A DNA stretch of 64,000 nucleotides from Coenobita brevimanus (Eukaryota; Arthropoda; Malacostraca; Decapoda; Coenobitidae). The stretch lies in the NCBI GenBank assembly GCA_032717465.1, contig CM064684.1, positions 909,001-973,000 of the forward strand, read 5' to 3'. This document shows, piece by piece, positions 1 to 9,600 of this stretch. Below the pieces are notes generated by a model. The model was not told the origin of the DNA, ran no database searches, and saw nothing but the letters and a program-made list of their open reading frames with translations. A program made the position numbers and the translations under genes. Each line of letters starts with the position of its first letter. The stretch's first letter is position 1.

Positions 1-249
1 TAGAATAAAATACTGTAATGATAACAAAAATGCAGAATAATGTCACGGAGGGCAACCTAACGCCCCCAGAAGGAGCCCACCGAGGAGCATATACAGCGTG
101 CTTGGACTCCGGGCGACAAGGACATAATTCCACCCGGGCCGCGCACCCCTATGACCCGGAGCTCGCCCGCTGTCACCATAGCAGGAATATGAGACTACCT
201 TCTGGGCGAGCCGACCACCAACAACCATGGGGTGAAGCTGTTACTCCAG

Positions 250-690
250 CTCCAGTCAGCACCCCAGAGGCGGCCAGTAGCTGCTCAACCCTCCTACAGG
301 AGACGGCCTGCAGCCGCTCTGGAGGCAAACAGGAGACGGCCTGTAGCCGCTCCTGCCTTCATCAGGAGACGGCCAGAAGCCGCTCTTAAGGAGCCCCTAA
401 CGAGACAGCCTGTAGCTGCTTGACCCTCCTACAGGAGACGGTCTGCAGCCGCTGCGGCGGCAAACGGGAGATGGCCTGTAGCCGCTCCTCCCTTCGTCAG
501 GAGACAGCTGGTAGCTGCTCTGAAGGTGCTTCTCGAGAGACGACCTGTAGCCGCTCGACCCTCCTAGAGGAAACAGCCTGCAGCCGCTCCAGAGGGAACC
601 AGGAGATGGCCGGTAGCCGCTCCCGCCTTCATCAGGAGATGGCCTGTAGCCACTCTGAAGGTGCCCCTGAGTCAGCCTGTAGCCGCTCCC
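250..690 (+). repeat. Degenerate minisatellite, core GACGGCCTGTAGCCGCTC
   Basis: About ten imperfect copies of a core close to GAGACGGCCTGTAGCCGCTC, separated by variable spacers. Read in the frame of the downstream ORF the core gives E-T-A-C-S-R-S. The core is related to GTGACGGCCTCCAGCCGCAC at 2657-3145 and, inverted, to the array at 40540-41445. Confidence 0.75.
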
Positions 691-1115
691 TCCCCCAGGC
701 CACGGCCAATAGCCGCGCCCCCAGAAGGCCACAGCCAGTAACCGGGCCCTACGGCAGGAGACAGCCGGTAGCTGCTCTTCCATCAGGTGCTGACTCCTGT
801 TCACCAACCTACGACCCAGAGGGAGCCCCTAGCCTGGAGGAGTACTGGAGAGGCCCCATGACTACCACCGGGCTCTTCTTCCTGCAGCCGGATCCTGAGA
901 GGACTCGCCTGACAGACCCCGACATAGGCCGACGCCGCAGCCCCCTCCTGACGGCGTCTCCGAGCACCGGGGACCGCAGCCCTTGGGACCTCCAGACCGT
1001 CCCCAGGACCCCCGGGTGGGACCTCTCTACACTCAGACTCCAGAGATCTTCGTCCTCCGTCAGGCGCCTGAGCGAGAAGTTCAGGCAGCTATTCAGCTCC
1101 AGCCCCGAGGGCTAG
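420..1115 (+). CDS. Repeat-containing ORF of the LTR-type element (231 aa, no known domain)
   Basis: Open frame of 231 codons. The first ~95 residues are the translated minisatellite (E-T-A-C-S-R-S like units). A Pro/Ser/Arg/Thr-rich tail follows, ending in a basic Ser-rich stretch (SSSVRRLSEKFRQLFSSS). I do not recognise an enzymatic domain. The same codon phase of the repeat is used in the ORFs at 2815-3561 and 40398-40712 (- strand), which favours a real element-encoded protein. The start codon is uncertain because the frame may begin upstream in an earlier exon or frameshift. Confidence 0.4.
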   Translation: MTLLQETVCSRCGGKREMACSRSSLRQETAGSCSEGASRETTCSRSTLLEETACSRSRGNQEMAGSRSRLHQEMACSHSEGAPESACSRSLPQATANSRAPRRPQPVTGPYGRRQPVAALPSGADSCSPTYDPEGAPSLEEYWRGPMTTTGLFFLQPDPERTRLTDPDIGRRRSPLLTASPSTGDRSPWDLQTVPRTPGWDLSTLRLQRSSSSVRRLSEKFRQLFSSSPEG

Positions 1116-1329
1116 ACTCCCGCCCCAAGTTCCAAAAGCGCTGGACCCTTCACCACCAGCAGCCCCGGGCGAGAGAGGACACCCCTACACGTGCTCCCGT
1201 GGCCCCTAAACACAGAGGCCCCCGGCGGAACCAGCCCCGACAGTAGTGAGGCAGAGTCACCTCCGCCGCCCTTGTACCTGACCGCCATGACACCCAGACC
1301 CGGAAGGAGTGACAGTGAAAGCACTGTGT

Positions 1330-1914
1330 CCGTGACATTGTGAAGTAAAGGCAGAACAGTGAATTAACAATATAAAGGAAGTCAGTGAGAAAAGCATCAG
1401 TGACAATATAAAAGAGTGGTGGAATAAGTAAGGTAACAGTGAACAAGGCAAGGCAGTGAAATATGGGTCTATCACAGTGAATACGCTACCAAATAATAAC
1501 GCTGCACCACACTAAGATCATATGCAGGCCCCAGTGTTAAAGTAATAATTACCCACAGTGAGATAGTACCACCAGTTCCACCAATATATAAAGCTTGGAC
1601 TTCCTGCAATAATAGTGCATAACCCCTCTGCCCTAAGTGATATTCACCTTACCCGACCTTGACCTGAGTAGTATCCTGCCCGATACTAACGACCCATATC
1701 TAGGCCTAAGAATTATAATTGTCCAGTATATCTGTATTCGTGACATCTACCCGTTCCGCCGTAGAATTTAGTAATACACATGTAAGGTTGTCGCCTTGAG
1801 TTTTTGTGTCCTGCCTCTCTCCTATTTGTCTAAGCTCCGGTCTAGAAAGAGAACCCAGCTACACACTAGGCGTTAGAGGGATGGGAAGCCGACCCTAAAA
1901 CACCTAGCATTACA
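1330..1914 (+). mobile_element. LTR-like block A (shared central LTR)
   Basis: The 3' part (about 1668-1914) matches two other places: 4050-4289 (+) and 39510-39750 (-). Shared blocks are AGTATCCTGC..GATAC, the GTAAGG(T/C)TGTCGCC region, CTCCGGTCT(A/C/G)GAAAG, and the terminus CCTAGCATTACA (TAGCATAACA and TAGCGTAACA in the others). It is followed at once by a primer-binding-site-like TGG sequence and then a gag-like ORF, the layout expected of a 5' LTR. The 5' edge could not be fixed. Confidence 0.6.
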
Positions 1915-1915
1915 C

Positions 1916-1934
1916 TGGTGGACAGCGGTGGTTC
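1916..1934 (+). promoter_or_regulatory. Candidate tRNA primer-binding site
   Basis: TGGTGGACAGCGGTGG directly after the LTR terminus at 1914. A TGG start one or two bases after the LTR is typical of LTR retrotransposons, whose primer tRNA ends in CCA. The matching tRNA was not identified. Confidence 0.45.
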
Positions 1935-1978
1935 TAGACCCGGGCATACGAGAGAGGTAATCAGGAAATACCGGAAAA

Positions 1979-2656
1979 ATGACAACCAAGCCGCATGTGC
2001 AATTACCTAAATTCGACCCTGAACAGTATGATGTTCACACATACCTGGCAATTATTAAACCTTTGCAAGAAACCAGGTTCAAGGATAACAAGCAAAAAAT
2101 TGTAGTCACACTCCAGCTACTGGGCAAAGCAGCAGCTAATATAGCACCCAAGATCGTTCCGGGGCTCACCTGGCAGAATTTCACGAAACTCGTGATTCAA
2201 GCCATCACTCCATCACTAGGTAAAGTTGTGGTGCTATCCCAATTGGATAGCCTAATTTTTGATGGCAATTTGGATGATACTCTAATCCAGGCTAGTCGCC
2301 CGGTCAGCGCTGCCTACCCGGAGGCAGATGATGAAACCCGGGAGCAACACACCCTTAATACTCTCCTGAGAGTGCTCCCCAGCATGTTCAAGGAGCACTT
2401 TACAGTCCATGACCCTACCGGAGACATGGATAAAAATATCCAACTGATACGCCGCCTCCTGACCTCCCGCCATTCACCCCAGCAAATCAAGGTGGTAAAA
2501 AAGTTTCCCACGAATATTCCGGCTCCCCCAGTCAAGCTACGTCCGCCTATGCCCCCCACCAGCCCCATCCCAGCACCCAGTCTGCCTAGGGCGCACCCCA
2601 CCCACTGGCGCCCCAGTCACAGGGAGAATCCCAACCTCATCCCCGCTCCAAATTAG
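1979..2656 (+). CDS. Gag-like protein of the LTR-type retroelement (225 aa)
   Basis: ORF starting 65 bases after the LTR end. It opens MTTKPHVQLPKFDPEQYDVH, the kind of start seen in retrotransposon capsid (gag) proteins, where P-x-F-D/x is followed by helical segments. Residues ~40-175 are mostly helical-looking, with L-x-x-L-L-x-x-L-P-x-x-F (TLLRVLPSMF), a common feature of gag capsid domains. The last ~50 residues are proline-rich. No CCHC knuckle is present. The stop at 2654-2656 sits one base out of phase with the minisatellite frame that follows, so the gag and repeat parts may once have been joined by a frameshift or have been broken by an indel. The retroelement gag assignment is inference from position and composition. 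Confidence 0.6.
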   Translation: MTTKPHVQLPKFDPEQYDVHTYLAIIKPLQETRFKDNKQKIVVTLQLLGKAAANIAPKIVPGLTWQNFTKLVIQAITPSLGKVVVLSQLDSLIFDGNLDDTLIQASRPVSAAYPEADDETREQHTLNTLLRVLPSMFKEHFTVHDPTGDMDKNIQLIRRLLTSRHSPQQIKVVKKFPTNIPAPPVKLRPPMPPTSPIPAPSLPRAHPTHWRPSHRENPNLIPAPN

Positions 2657-2764
2657 TGACGGCTTCCAGCCGCACACCAAACATGACGGTCTCCAGCCGC
2701 ACACCAAACATGACGGTCTCCAGCCGCATACCAAACGTGACGGCCTCCAGCCACACACCAAAAA
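2657..2764 (+). repeat. 27-bp tandem repeat (4 units) with GACGG(C/T)CTCCAGCCGCA core
   Basis: Four head-to-tail 27-bp units, each encoding (V/M)-T-(A/V)-S-S-R/H-T/I-P-N/K. Looser copies with longer spacers continue to about 3145. Confidence 0.8.
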
Positions 2765-2814
2765 TGTGATGGCCTCCAGCCCCACAACTCTAGAGACGGC
2801 CTCCAGTTGCTCAG

Positions 2815-3561
2815 GTGCTGCTTGACCCCCCCCCCTCTCCTGCAGAAACTAGTGACGGCCTCCAGCTGCGCTCGGGGAGAGCAAGGTACACCCCCTCTCC
2901 TTCTGCAGCTGCCTGCAGGAGTAAGACACCAGTGACGGCCTCTAGCCGCACCAGCAAGCAGGTGACGGTCCCCGCCTGCACCTCGACTGCATGTCACTCC
3001 CCTTGCAGGACACAGGTGACGGCCTCCAGCTGCACCCGTGGTCAGGTGGCGGCCTCTGCCCGCACCTTGCCCACAGTCCTGCTAGGAAGTCGGGCCTCGG
3101 TGATGGCCTCCAGCTACTCTGACAGGGAAGGGACAGCCTCTAGCTGCCCTCCTCCTGTTGCCTACGGGACCTCGGCAACGACCTCCAGAGGCGCCAGGGA
3201 GAGGCATCACCACCAAAGCCTCTCAACCCCTGAGACTTCCCCAGCGAAGGACGACCCTTGCTCTGCTAACCCCTCCTGTAGCCGAGCGGGATGTTCCTCA
3301 GCCACTCTCTACCAAGGCAGCCCTCAGGAGGAACCTTCCTGCCTGAAAGAAATGCAGCGAGGTCCTGGGCTGTCCCCGGGAGTGTGTGACATCCAGCCGG
3401 CGCCTGTGGGAGACAACCAACTGATGGACTCCTGCCGGAGGCAACGCCACAGTCCGACCCTGAAGGCGGCCCGACGGAAGGGAGACCACAGGCGCCAGAC
3501 TCCCTGCGGCGCCTCTACAACCCCGGGGCGCAACCTCTCCAGCCCTAGACGACGGCATTAA
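2815..3561 (+). CDS. Ser/Thr-rich repeat ORF of the LTR-type element (248 aa)
   Basis: The N-terminal half is the translated minisatellite (V-T-A-S-S-R-T type units); the C-terminal half is rich in Pro, Ser and Arg and ends SSPRRRH. The - strand ORF at 40398-40712 aligns residue by residue over the stretch VTASSCTRGQV(A/T)..SRT to GTSAT, so protein-level similarity exists between two separate genomic copies. No catalytic motif is recognisable. It could be a nucleic-acid-binding or structural accessory protein; that is speculation. Confidence 0.4.
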   Translation: MLLDPPPSPAETSDGLQLRSGRARYTPSPSAAACRSKTPVTASSRTSKQVTVPACTSTACHSPCRTQVTASSCTRGQVAASARTLPTVLLGSRASVMASSYSDREGTASSCPPPVAYGTSATTSRGARERHHHQSLSTPETSPAKDDPCSANPSCSRAGCSSATLYQGSPQEEPSCLKEMQRGPGLSPGVCDIQPAPVGDNQLMDSCRRQRHSPTLKAARRKGDHRRQTPCGASTTPGRNLSSPRRRH

Positions 3562-3799
3562 CCTCCTCCCCAGGGTAGGCGCAGACAAGCGCGCCTTATC
3601 GCGCTGTTTGGCTCGAGCCCCGAGGATCTGACTACCCCGCCAGGGCCCACAAGTAGAGGACCTCCCACCACGGCCAACCGCAGCTCCCAGCAGACGAAGC
3701 CACCTTTGAGGGTCATCACGTGGCCCTTGAGGGAAGGGACACCACCTGAGACCACCCGGCTCCTGCAGCTTAGCCAGAGTCCTCCGGCCTGCCCAGTGT

Positions 3800-4289
3800 A
3801 ATACTGACTGTCCAGACCTGTCGTGACTATAGTGCTCGTGATATATATACTTGTATAGTGTCGAACTAGTGTCCTAGTGACTATGTAGTATGCTTATGTG
3901 TCTGCGTGTGTACTGTGTTGTACCAGTGCTTTTACCACTGTGTGATATATGGTAAGACATTTATAATCAGTCTGATATCTGCCCAAGTAACAAACTGTGT
4001 GAAATCTAATATCCTTTATTGTGCAGTGTCCGTCCAGCGTCCTTCTGACTGGCTAGTATCCTGCGTGATACCCAGAAACCACTGTCCAGCACAGCTGATA
4101 ATAAACAGTGCATCGTGTACAACTCCCATCCATGCTGAGCGAAGGTTTCATACACGTGAAAGGTTATTGCCCAGAGTTTTTATGTCCTGCTCTTCTCGTG
4201 TATTCTAGCTCCGGTCTCGAAAGAAGACCCCGGCTCTATCGCTGTTGTTTCAGGGACGAGACGTCGCCCTAAAAACACCTAGCATAACA
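3800..4289 (+). mobile_element. LTR-like block B (3' LTR of copy E2)
   Basis: Matches block A and the - strand block at 39510-39960, including GTGCAGTGTCCGTCC, AGTATCCTGCGTGATACC, AGCTCCGGTCTCGAAAG and the end CCTAGCATAACA. The start is approximate. Confidence 0.6.
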
Positions 4290-4520
4290 TCTACCAACAA
4301 TGAGTCTATCAACGCCAACTCTTTCGACGTCGACTCTGCCAACGCAGACACTATGGACCCCGATTCTCCCAACAGCGATCTATCAACGCCAACTCTGTCA
4401 ACGTCGACTTTATCGACGCTATCAGCGCCAGACAGCGCGCTGACTCCATCCACATCGACTTTGTACAAACGTCGCATCTATCAGTGCCGACTGTCAACAT
4501 CGACTCAACTTCTTTCTACC
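4290..4520 (+). repeat. Imperfect short-period repeat (TCAACG / GTCGACT motifs)
   Basis: Directly after the LTR end lies a run of related words (TCAACGCCAACTCT, TCAACGTCGACTTT, TCGACGTCGACTCT) giving a Ser/Thr/Asp/Asn-rich frame on + (4245-4610). It reads as a degenerate minisatellite rather than a gene. Confidence 0.5.
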
Positions 4521-4570
4521 TTAGCTCCAGACAGCCATTTTCTGGCCTGGTCTAGATCTTTATTATTCCA

Positions 4571-4756
4571 TTCTTTAACTTGGCCCAAAATTGTCATATC
4601 TCTATCTTGAATGCCGAGAAGATTAAGCGATAAAAATACAATGATAGTCACGAGAGGGTGCTATAGGGTGTAGACTCGTACTGTTGTCATTTTCTACCAC
4701 AGATATGTGAAGTAAGTTACAAACGGCCGAAAATTTGGGCCAAGTCAGAGTAGAAC
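4571..4756. mobile_element. MITE, family M1
   Basis: Starts TTCTTTAACTTGGCCCAAAA and ends with GGGCCAAGTCAGAGTAGAAC: inverted termini around CTTGGCC..(A)AAATT. The same structure recurs at 7587, 8640, 8935, 19436, 50905, 51153 and 61726. Confidence 0.65.
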
Positions 4757-5172
4757 AAACAGAGTACGAGTTAAGAGTCAAACCCAAGTTCAGAGGTTCG
4801 GACAACGGGTACCGCGGACCAATCAAGTGTTGCCATATTTGTTGACATGTGTTAAGGTGGTGTGACGGGTGTGTGCTTGGTTGGCTGGTTGGCGTATATT
4901 GTTACAGGTAATTACAGGTGACCCATAATGTCCAGATCCATTTACCATATTCGTTTTGCTTGTATTTGGTAGTGCAAGTGAATGTTTTGCCTGTACCTCT
5001 GTTGATGAGGGCAGTAATATCAGTATTAACCCACTGTCAAACTGACATTTAACATACCGGGAAAGTTATCTTACTTTACTGATAATTGTTAAGGAAAATG
5101 TATACCGTACCTTTGGTCTGTACACTAAGTTTGTTTTAACCTTTTCCAACCATAGGCAACCTCAGTGTAGTT

Positions 5173-5236
5173 CTATCTATCTATCTATTGTCAGGCGTCA
5201 TAATCCGGTAAGGGGTGGCCATTTGTCTTTGAATTA
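5173..5236 (-). mobile_element. 3'-terminal scrap of RTE1
   Basis: CTATCTATCTATCTATTGTC followed by AGGCGTCATAATCCGG..GGGTGGCCA, which is the reverse complement of the RTE1 3' end (tggccacccc..gggattgaggcgtctggcaatag(ata)n). Confidence 0.75.
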
Positions 5237-5269
5237 GTTGTTTTACAAGGAGTGGCATTAACCCTCCAC

Positions 5270-5420
5270 TAACCCACTTGTTGACACGTAGGGAGCATGT
5301 ATGGTTTGGTTATATGGTTACCACGCAGGGTTGTAAATGGTTTCTTGGCTTACAGGAAACCATTTGGCTTGTCACTTAATGTAAAGCCACCTGTAAAGGA
5401 AAGAAGAGCAATAAGAAGTG
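5270..5420 (+). repeat. Dispersed repeat R3 (GGAAACCATTTGGCTTGTCACT)
   Basis: The segment around TTACAGGAAACCATTTGGCT, TGTCACTTAATGTAAAGCCACCTG recurs at 62217-62320 and, more diverged, at 32320-32420, all in the same orientation. Class unknown. Confidence 0.6.
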
Positions 5421-5424
5421 TTGC

Positions 5425-6290
5425 TTGAACGATATTGGAGCAGGCCTATGACATTTGGGGGTAAATTTTCAGTATTACACCAACCTAATGGACGCCGAAA
5501 TTAATATGCTTATTAGTGAACTTAAGCAATTGTAAAGGTACATATGTACAACAGTGACGAAGGGATTTGAGCTGTTTTCTTAAAACCAATGTTCTTAACC
5601 AAAGTAATTTCATTACTAGATACTACATTGCAGGTAATTAACATTTAATTTTTGACAATAGAACTAAGGAGAACAAGCAAAGTATACCTATTTTGTGATG
5701 TTAAATAAAGCTGCCTGAACAACAGCTGCTTTAGCCTACTGTCAATCCCACTGACTGAATGCACCAGTGCACCAGACACTCTCAAATGTGCACAATTTAA
5801 TTACCTTACATTTTGCTGGATACTTGTCTAGATAAGTGCCACCCAACTGTGGGGCTTTGCCCTTCAGACCCCTAGTGATTATAACCGACCTAACAGTCTG
5901 CAAACTAAAATGTGAATTGCATAAACCTTGCACAAAAACAGTATTGTGCAGTAAGAGCATTCGTTAATCATGGCACAATTGTCACATGCCCATGCGATAG
6001 GGAAGGTAGGTGGGATCATATAGCAAATCTTTATAGCTATTCATCACACTGGAGACAACCATTAAAATATGAAACATGTTAGTCAAACCACTCAGCGATG
6101 AAATTAAATCACTTCGTATTCTGTAAAATACGGGATATGTGCAGTATTATGTACAATAAAGGAACCTCCTATTTATGAACATTTTTAAAAAACATTTTTA
6201 AAAAGCCCACTATATACACAAGTCTATAAAAAATAAAGGATCCTGTCAACGCATCATTCCAATAGGAAATTTGGAAATACAGCTTCACTG
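5425..6290. other. No feature recognised
   Basis: AT-rich sequence without a convincing coding frame, tRNA-like box or known repeat. The phrase GGACGCCGAAATTAATATGC near 5489 recurs near 6883, so part of it belongs to an old duplicated repeat. Confidence 0.5.
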
Positions 6291-6295
6291 TTGTA

Positions 6296-6640
6296 CATAA
6301 TATTGTAGATACTTTCTCTTCCATACATATCCCTTATAAATGCTTTCTTATGTATCTAGTAAATAAGGATGTAGTTGGGGGGGGAATCTGTAGCTCTGAT
6401 CTCCATCTTTTATTACTGGTACGTTACAGTGACCAGACCTAACCTAAACTTGAACCAGCCAAACCTAATGTCAGTATAATCTTTAATGCAACAATGGACA
6501 GAAGTAGGAACTGGACAATCCCTTCCCCCCCTCTCCCTCCATTTCAGTTTCTGCTGCATAGGTGTAATTCCAAAATACTATTTTTGATTTTGTTACTGTA
6601 GTATGTTGTAGTTTTTGTGGTTAAATGTTATTACAGTGTC
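6296..6640 (+). repeat. Diverged duplicate, left copy
   Basis: Shares ordered blocks with 6905-7365: a (T)TTCTC(T/C)TCCA start, TAGTAAATA(A/C)G, TCTTTTAT, a CCTAACCTAA-rich tract, ACA(A/G)(T/A)GGA..G, a C-rich stretch, and a TTTCAGT..GTAATTC..AAATA end. Probably two copies of an unnamed repeat. Confidence 0.45.
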
Positions 6641-6904
6641 CCACCAGCTGGAACCTATGGTTTGAAATTTCAAGCCTGTCATTTTTCACTCTGAAAATGA
6701 ATTAGGTCATTTTGGTATAGCAAGAACAAAATTTTAAACATACCATGCTTCTTGAGGTGAGAAGTCATTCTTAGACTGAGTGGCTGTTTTCCAATGCTAT
6801 TCTGTTTGCAGATGAATACAGCATATGAAGTTTTACTAGTGCTGTATGTCTTTGCTAGGTACGGTATATGTTTAGAAACAAATGGACACCGAAGTTAATA
6901 TGCT

Positions 6905-7365
6905 TAATACTGAACTGAAAAAATTTTGAGCATTTTCTCCTCCACGAGCATCCTTTGCAAGTGCTTTTTTACCTACTTAGTAAATACGAATGTGTAACGA
7001 GATTCTTCAGCTCCTGCCCCTGTCTTTTATCGCATCATTGTTAAAATGAAATAACCAAATGACCTAGCTTGACCTAACCCAACCCGACCTAGTTTAACAC
7101 AACATTTGGTAACCTAACCAAACCCATCCCAGCTCGACTGAACACAGCATAACCTAACCTAACTAGATTTTAACATAGATGCAAGAATGGATGGAGGTAT
7201 GAGCTAAACTACCCTCCCCCCTCCAACGCCTTATTTACCAAGTACTACCGTAGTAAATGAATTTGCAACAGCTATAATATAGAAGAGAAATTGCATAGAC
7301 TAAATGGTGAACTGCTGATTTCAGTCTCCTTTAGTTGGGCATGCTGTAATTCTGAAATATCAAGA
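6905..7365 (+). repeat. Diverged duplicate, right copy
   Basis: Partner of the block at 6296-6640. It contains many CCTAA/ACCTAACC words (7060-7165) but no regular telomeric array. Confidence 0.45.
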
Positions 7366-7372
7366 TCATGCT

Positions 7373-7374
<2 letters not shown>

Positions 7375-7418
<44 letters not shown>
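7375..7418 (+). repeat. Poly-T tract (44 bases)
   Basis: Uninterrupted run of T; possibly the tail of a retroposed copy on the - strand, but no body was recognised. Confidence 0.9.
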
Positions 7419-7586
7419 CCCCCTAAATATAAATATTGTACAGTGTATGGAGTTTTACTGTATGTCTTTTCTCTGAGTTCTTTTAATCATTAGCAGTAAG
7501 TTTCCCTTACACCATTTGCTGTGGAAGTTAACAGTGAAGGTGACTGTAGAATTCCACACCAATACTGTACTTCTTTTACTCAGCCT

Positions 7587-7812
7587 TAGCCATAAATTGT
7601 CAGTTCACTATCTCCATTGCTGAGTGTTAACAATAGATTAATGCTGTACTGGAAAATTATACTACAGTAGTCATAAAAAAGATAAAGTTGTGTCATGGAA
7701 TGGATGTAGAGCCATAGTACTGTACTGTAGGCCATTGTCTCTTTCTACCTTGTAGTCACATGAAATAAGCTACAAAAAGAAAAAATTTAGGCCAAGTTAA
7801 GGTGAAAGAACT
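7587..7812. mobile_element. MITE, family M1 (diverged)
   Basis: Starts near TAGCCATAAATTGTCAG, passes TAACAATAGATTAATGC and ends AGGCCAAGTTAAGGTGAAAG, the conserved M1 terminus. Confidence 0.55.
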
Positions 7813-7828
7813 ACAGTATACAGTTATG

Positions 7829-7894
7829 CCTCAGTATGCAGTGGGGTTACATCAAGTGAAAGCTCATCACACAGTGATTTATCGCATACTGAGG
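7829..7894. repeat. Hairpin: CCTCAGTATGC ... GCATACTGAGG
   Basis: Perfect 11-bp inverted repeat with a 44-base loop, preceded by CAGTTATG. The CAG start and CCTC..GAGG stem resemble the small Tigger-like foldback at 32645-33185, so it may be a short MITE. Confidence 0.5.
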
Positions 7895-8639
7895 TCAATA
7901 TAACATGTACTTAGTGGGGATAGGGAGGATGCCAAGGGCCACTTAACCAAAAGTCTCAAAAAGCCTTACCCTTTTAGGCTTTCCCTCAGTGCCCTCAGTA
8001 TTCCCATACTTTCCACTAGAGGCAGCAGCCCTGTTGTACATGAATTCCAAGTCACAAGTTTCGGTATTTGACACAGAAAGTTATTGCTCCACATATTATC
8101 ACACTGCACTATTCATTGTGCACTTACTCTGTTATTTGGTGATGGCAGTGGTGTTTCAATGGCCTTGCTTTCACAAAATGGAATGAAAGGGAGACATGCA
8201 CAATGAATGTAATCACTGGGTGGCCATCTTGGCTCAGACATTTGATTCTTAGCTGGTGTGGAAGGCACCATATATGCATGAGATTGTTGTATGTGACCAC
8301 CACAACTATTGTATCAGCGAATTTCACCATAGTTATCGCAAAACTGGGTGTAACTTGTAGTTCGTCTTTCTATCAGTTTGTCCTATACTAACCTGACTTA
8401 CACTGAGACTTGATTGTAGGTAGGCTGGACAAGAGTACATTCAGTTTTATTTGATTGGATGAAGTTTGATCAACACTTTATTGAAACTGGTTTACTGTAG
8501 TTATCTCTGGGTTTCATGTTAACCCAAGAATCCAGTGACATCTTTCTTAGTTTATACTTGCTGCCACTTGATTATTTTATTCAGTTTACAAGATTTTTTT
8601 AACCGGTGCGGTTAGATAGAGCATTCATTAACTGCCCTC

Positions 8640-8795
8640 ACTGTAGTCCTTTCACTATAACTTGACTGAGATCATCGTCCTCTGGCAGCCCATCACACAT
8701 ATCTCAGTGGCAGAATAAGACTACTCTACTGGCTACAAGTCAGTATTCATGATGGGGAGATGGCAGTTTTAAAGAGGGTATACAAGAGGTCCTTC
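8640..8795. mobile_element. MITE, family M1 (inverted, diverged)
   Basis: TCCTTTCACTATAACTTGAC at the left and GGGGAGATGGCAGTTTTAAA at the right, with the internal phrase ATCTCAGTGGCAGAATAAGAC found in other M1 copies. Confidence 0.45.
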
Positions 8796-8934
8796 CAGAA
8801 TTGGATCAAATTGTCTGAAGGCTGTGAGAATATAGTGGAATATACCGATACATCATCGCAGTGAAAGGGTGTAAGCATTAATTAAACCTCATCTAACCAA
8901 ACCAGACCGAATGTAAAAGGTCTGTACAAATTTT

Positions 8935-9133
8935 AACCATAACTTGGTCTAAAATTGCCATCTCTCCATCCAGTAGTGATGTAACAATAGATTGACGCTA
9001 GGGTATGATGCCAGTCACGAAGAATACTATGGAAAGGGTGTAGTTCCATTGTATTATCTTTTTCTGCCATTGAGCTTTGTGAAATAAGCTGCAAAAGACA
9101 AATTTCTGAGCCAGGTCAAGGTGAAAGACCTTT
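8935..9133. mobile_element. MITE, family M1
   Basis: Left end ACCATAACTTGGTCTAAAATTGCC, internal ATCTCTCCATC and GTCACGAAGAA, right end GAGCCAGGTCAAGGTGAAAG. Clear inverted termini and the same internal order as the copy at 61726-61920. Confidence 0.65.
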
Positions 9134-9309
9134 AACCAGCAAAGGGAGAAACCCACATTGCCTGTATTAGTTTCTGCAGGAAATGGTAAATAAAGCTTGT
9201 TATTGTTGATGAAATGAAACCATAGAAAAAAAAAAAAGACAAAACTCCATATGCCATATTTGCCTGTAAGTAAAACGGTAAGGTAAAGGTGGGAGCATAT
9301 GCCATGAGG

Positions 9310-9600
9310 CACTTAACCGTGGTGCTCATCTCTGTAACATAGGCCTGTGAGCCTGTAGTGGGCTATTCACCCAATAACCTGGAATACAAGGCCACTGCAT
9401 CATCCAGGTCACCACACTGACTTCCCCTACGTGTTACCCTAGGTACTAGTTTTACCTACCAACCCACAAAGGGTGGATGGACACCTGAGTCCATTGACCC
9501 CAGCTGCCCCCACCAGGATTTGAACCCTGGCACTAATGAGCCAGTTGCTACACAGTCAGTGATGCTAAGCACTCACCCATATGAGGGGTCGCGCATCTTA
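9310..9600 (-). mobile_element. tRNA-derived SINE
   Basis: On the - strand, GTGAGTGCTTAGCATCACTG then GGGTTCAAATCCTGG, matching an RNA polymerase III A-box-like and B box (GGTTCAAATCC) at tRNA spacing. About 200 bp of non-tRNA body continues to ~9310. The cloverleaf is not intact, so this is a SINE head and not a tRNA gene. Confidence 0.6.

Larger units (their letters stand above)
18..1320 (+). mobile_element. 3' internal part of a pol-less LTR-type element (copy E1)
   Basis: GC-rich sequence, unlike the AT-rich flanks, containing a degenerate minisatellite followed by a proline/serine/arginine-rich reading frame ending at 1115. It resembles the internal region at 2650-3790 and the - strand copy at 39960-41682. 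All three carry the same minisatellite core, and the leader before the repeat (about 48-250) matches the high-coordinate end of the - strand copy. It runs directly into the LTR-like block ending at 1914, so I read it as the 3' internal end of one element sharing its LTR with the next. No protease, reverse transcriptase or integrase is visible. The left part is cut by the window edge. Confidence 0.6.
1330..4289 (+). mobile_element. Non-autonomous LTR-type retroelement (copy E2): LTR, gag-like ORF, minisatellite, LTR
   Basis: Two diverged, same-orientation LTR-like blocks (ending 1914 and 4289) enclose about 1.9-2.4 kb holding a primer-site-like sequence, a 225-codon gag-like ORF, a 27-bp minisatellite and a Ser/Thr-rich ORF. 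There is no pol, so mobilisation would have needed an autonomous partner. The LTRs differ clearly from each other, suggesting either an old insertion or recombination between subfamilies. Confidence 0.55.

Noticed and set aside
397..807. 136-codon - strand frame with SGYRPSP-like repeats
   Set aside because: Reverse reading of the minisatellite. The + frame phase is the one conserved between separate copies.
2653..2997. 114-codon - strand frame with WCAAGDRHV repeats
   Set aside because: Reverse reading of the 27-bp minisatellite; no support from the other copies.
1..4290. Endogenous virus with envelope gene
   Set aside because: No pol and no membrane-glycoprotein-like frame between the LTR-like blocks; only a gag-like ORF and repeat ORFs.
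7060..7165. CCTAA-rich tract as an interstitial arthropod telomere
   Set aside because: The words are irregular (ACCTAACC, CCCAACCC, ACCTAG) with no tandem period; better read as a degenerate repeat shared with 6430-6470.
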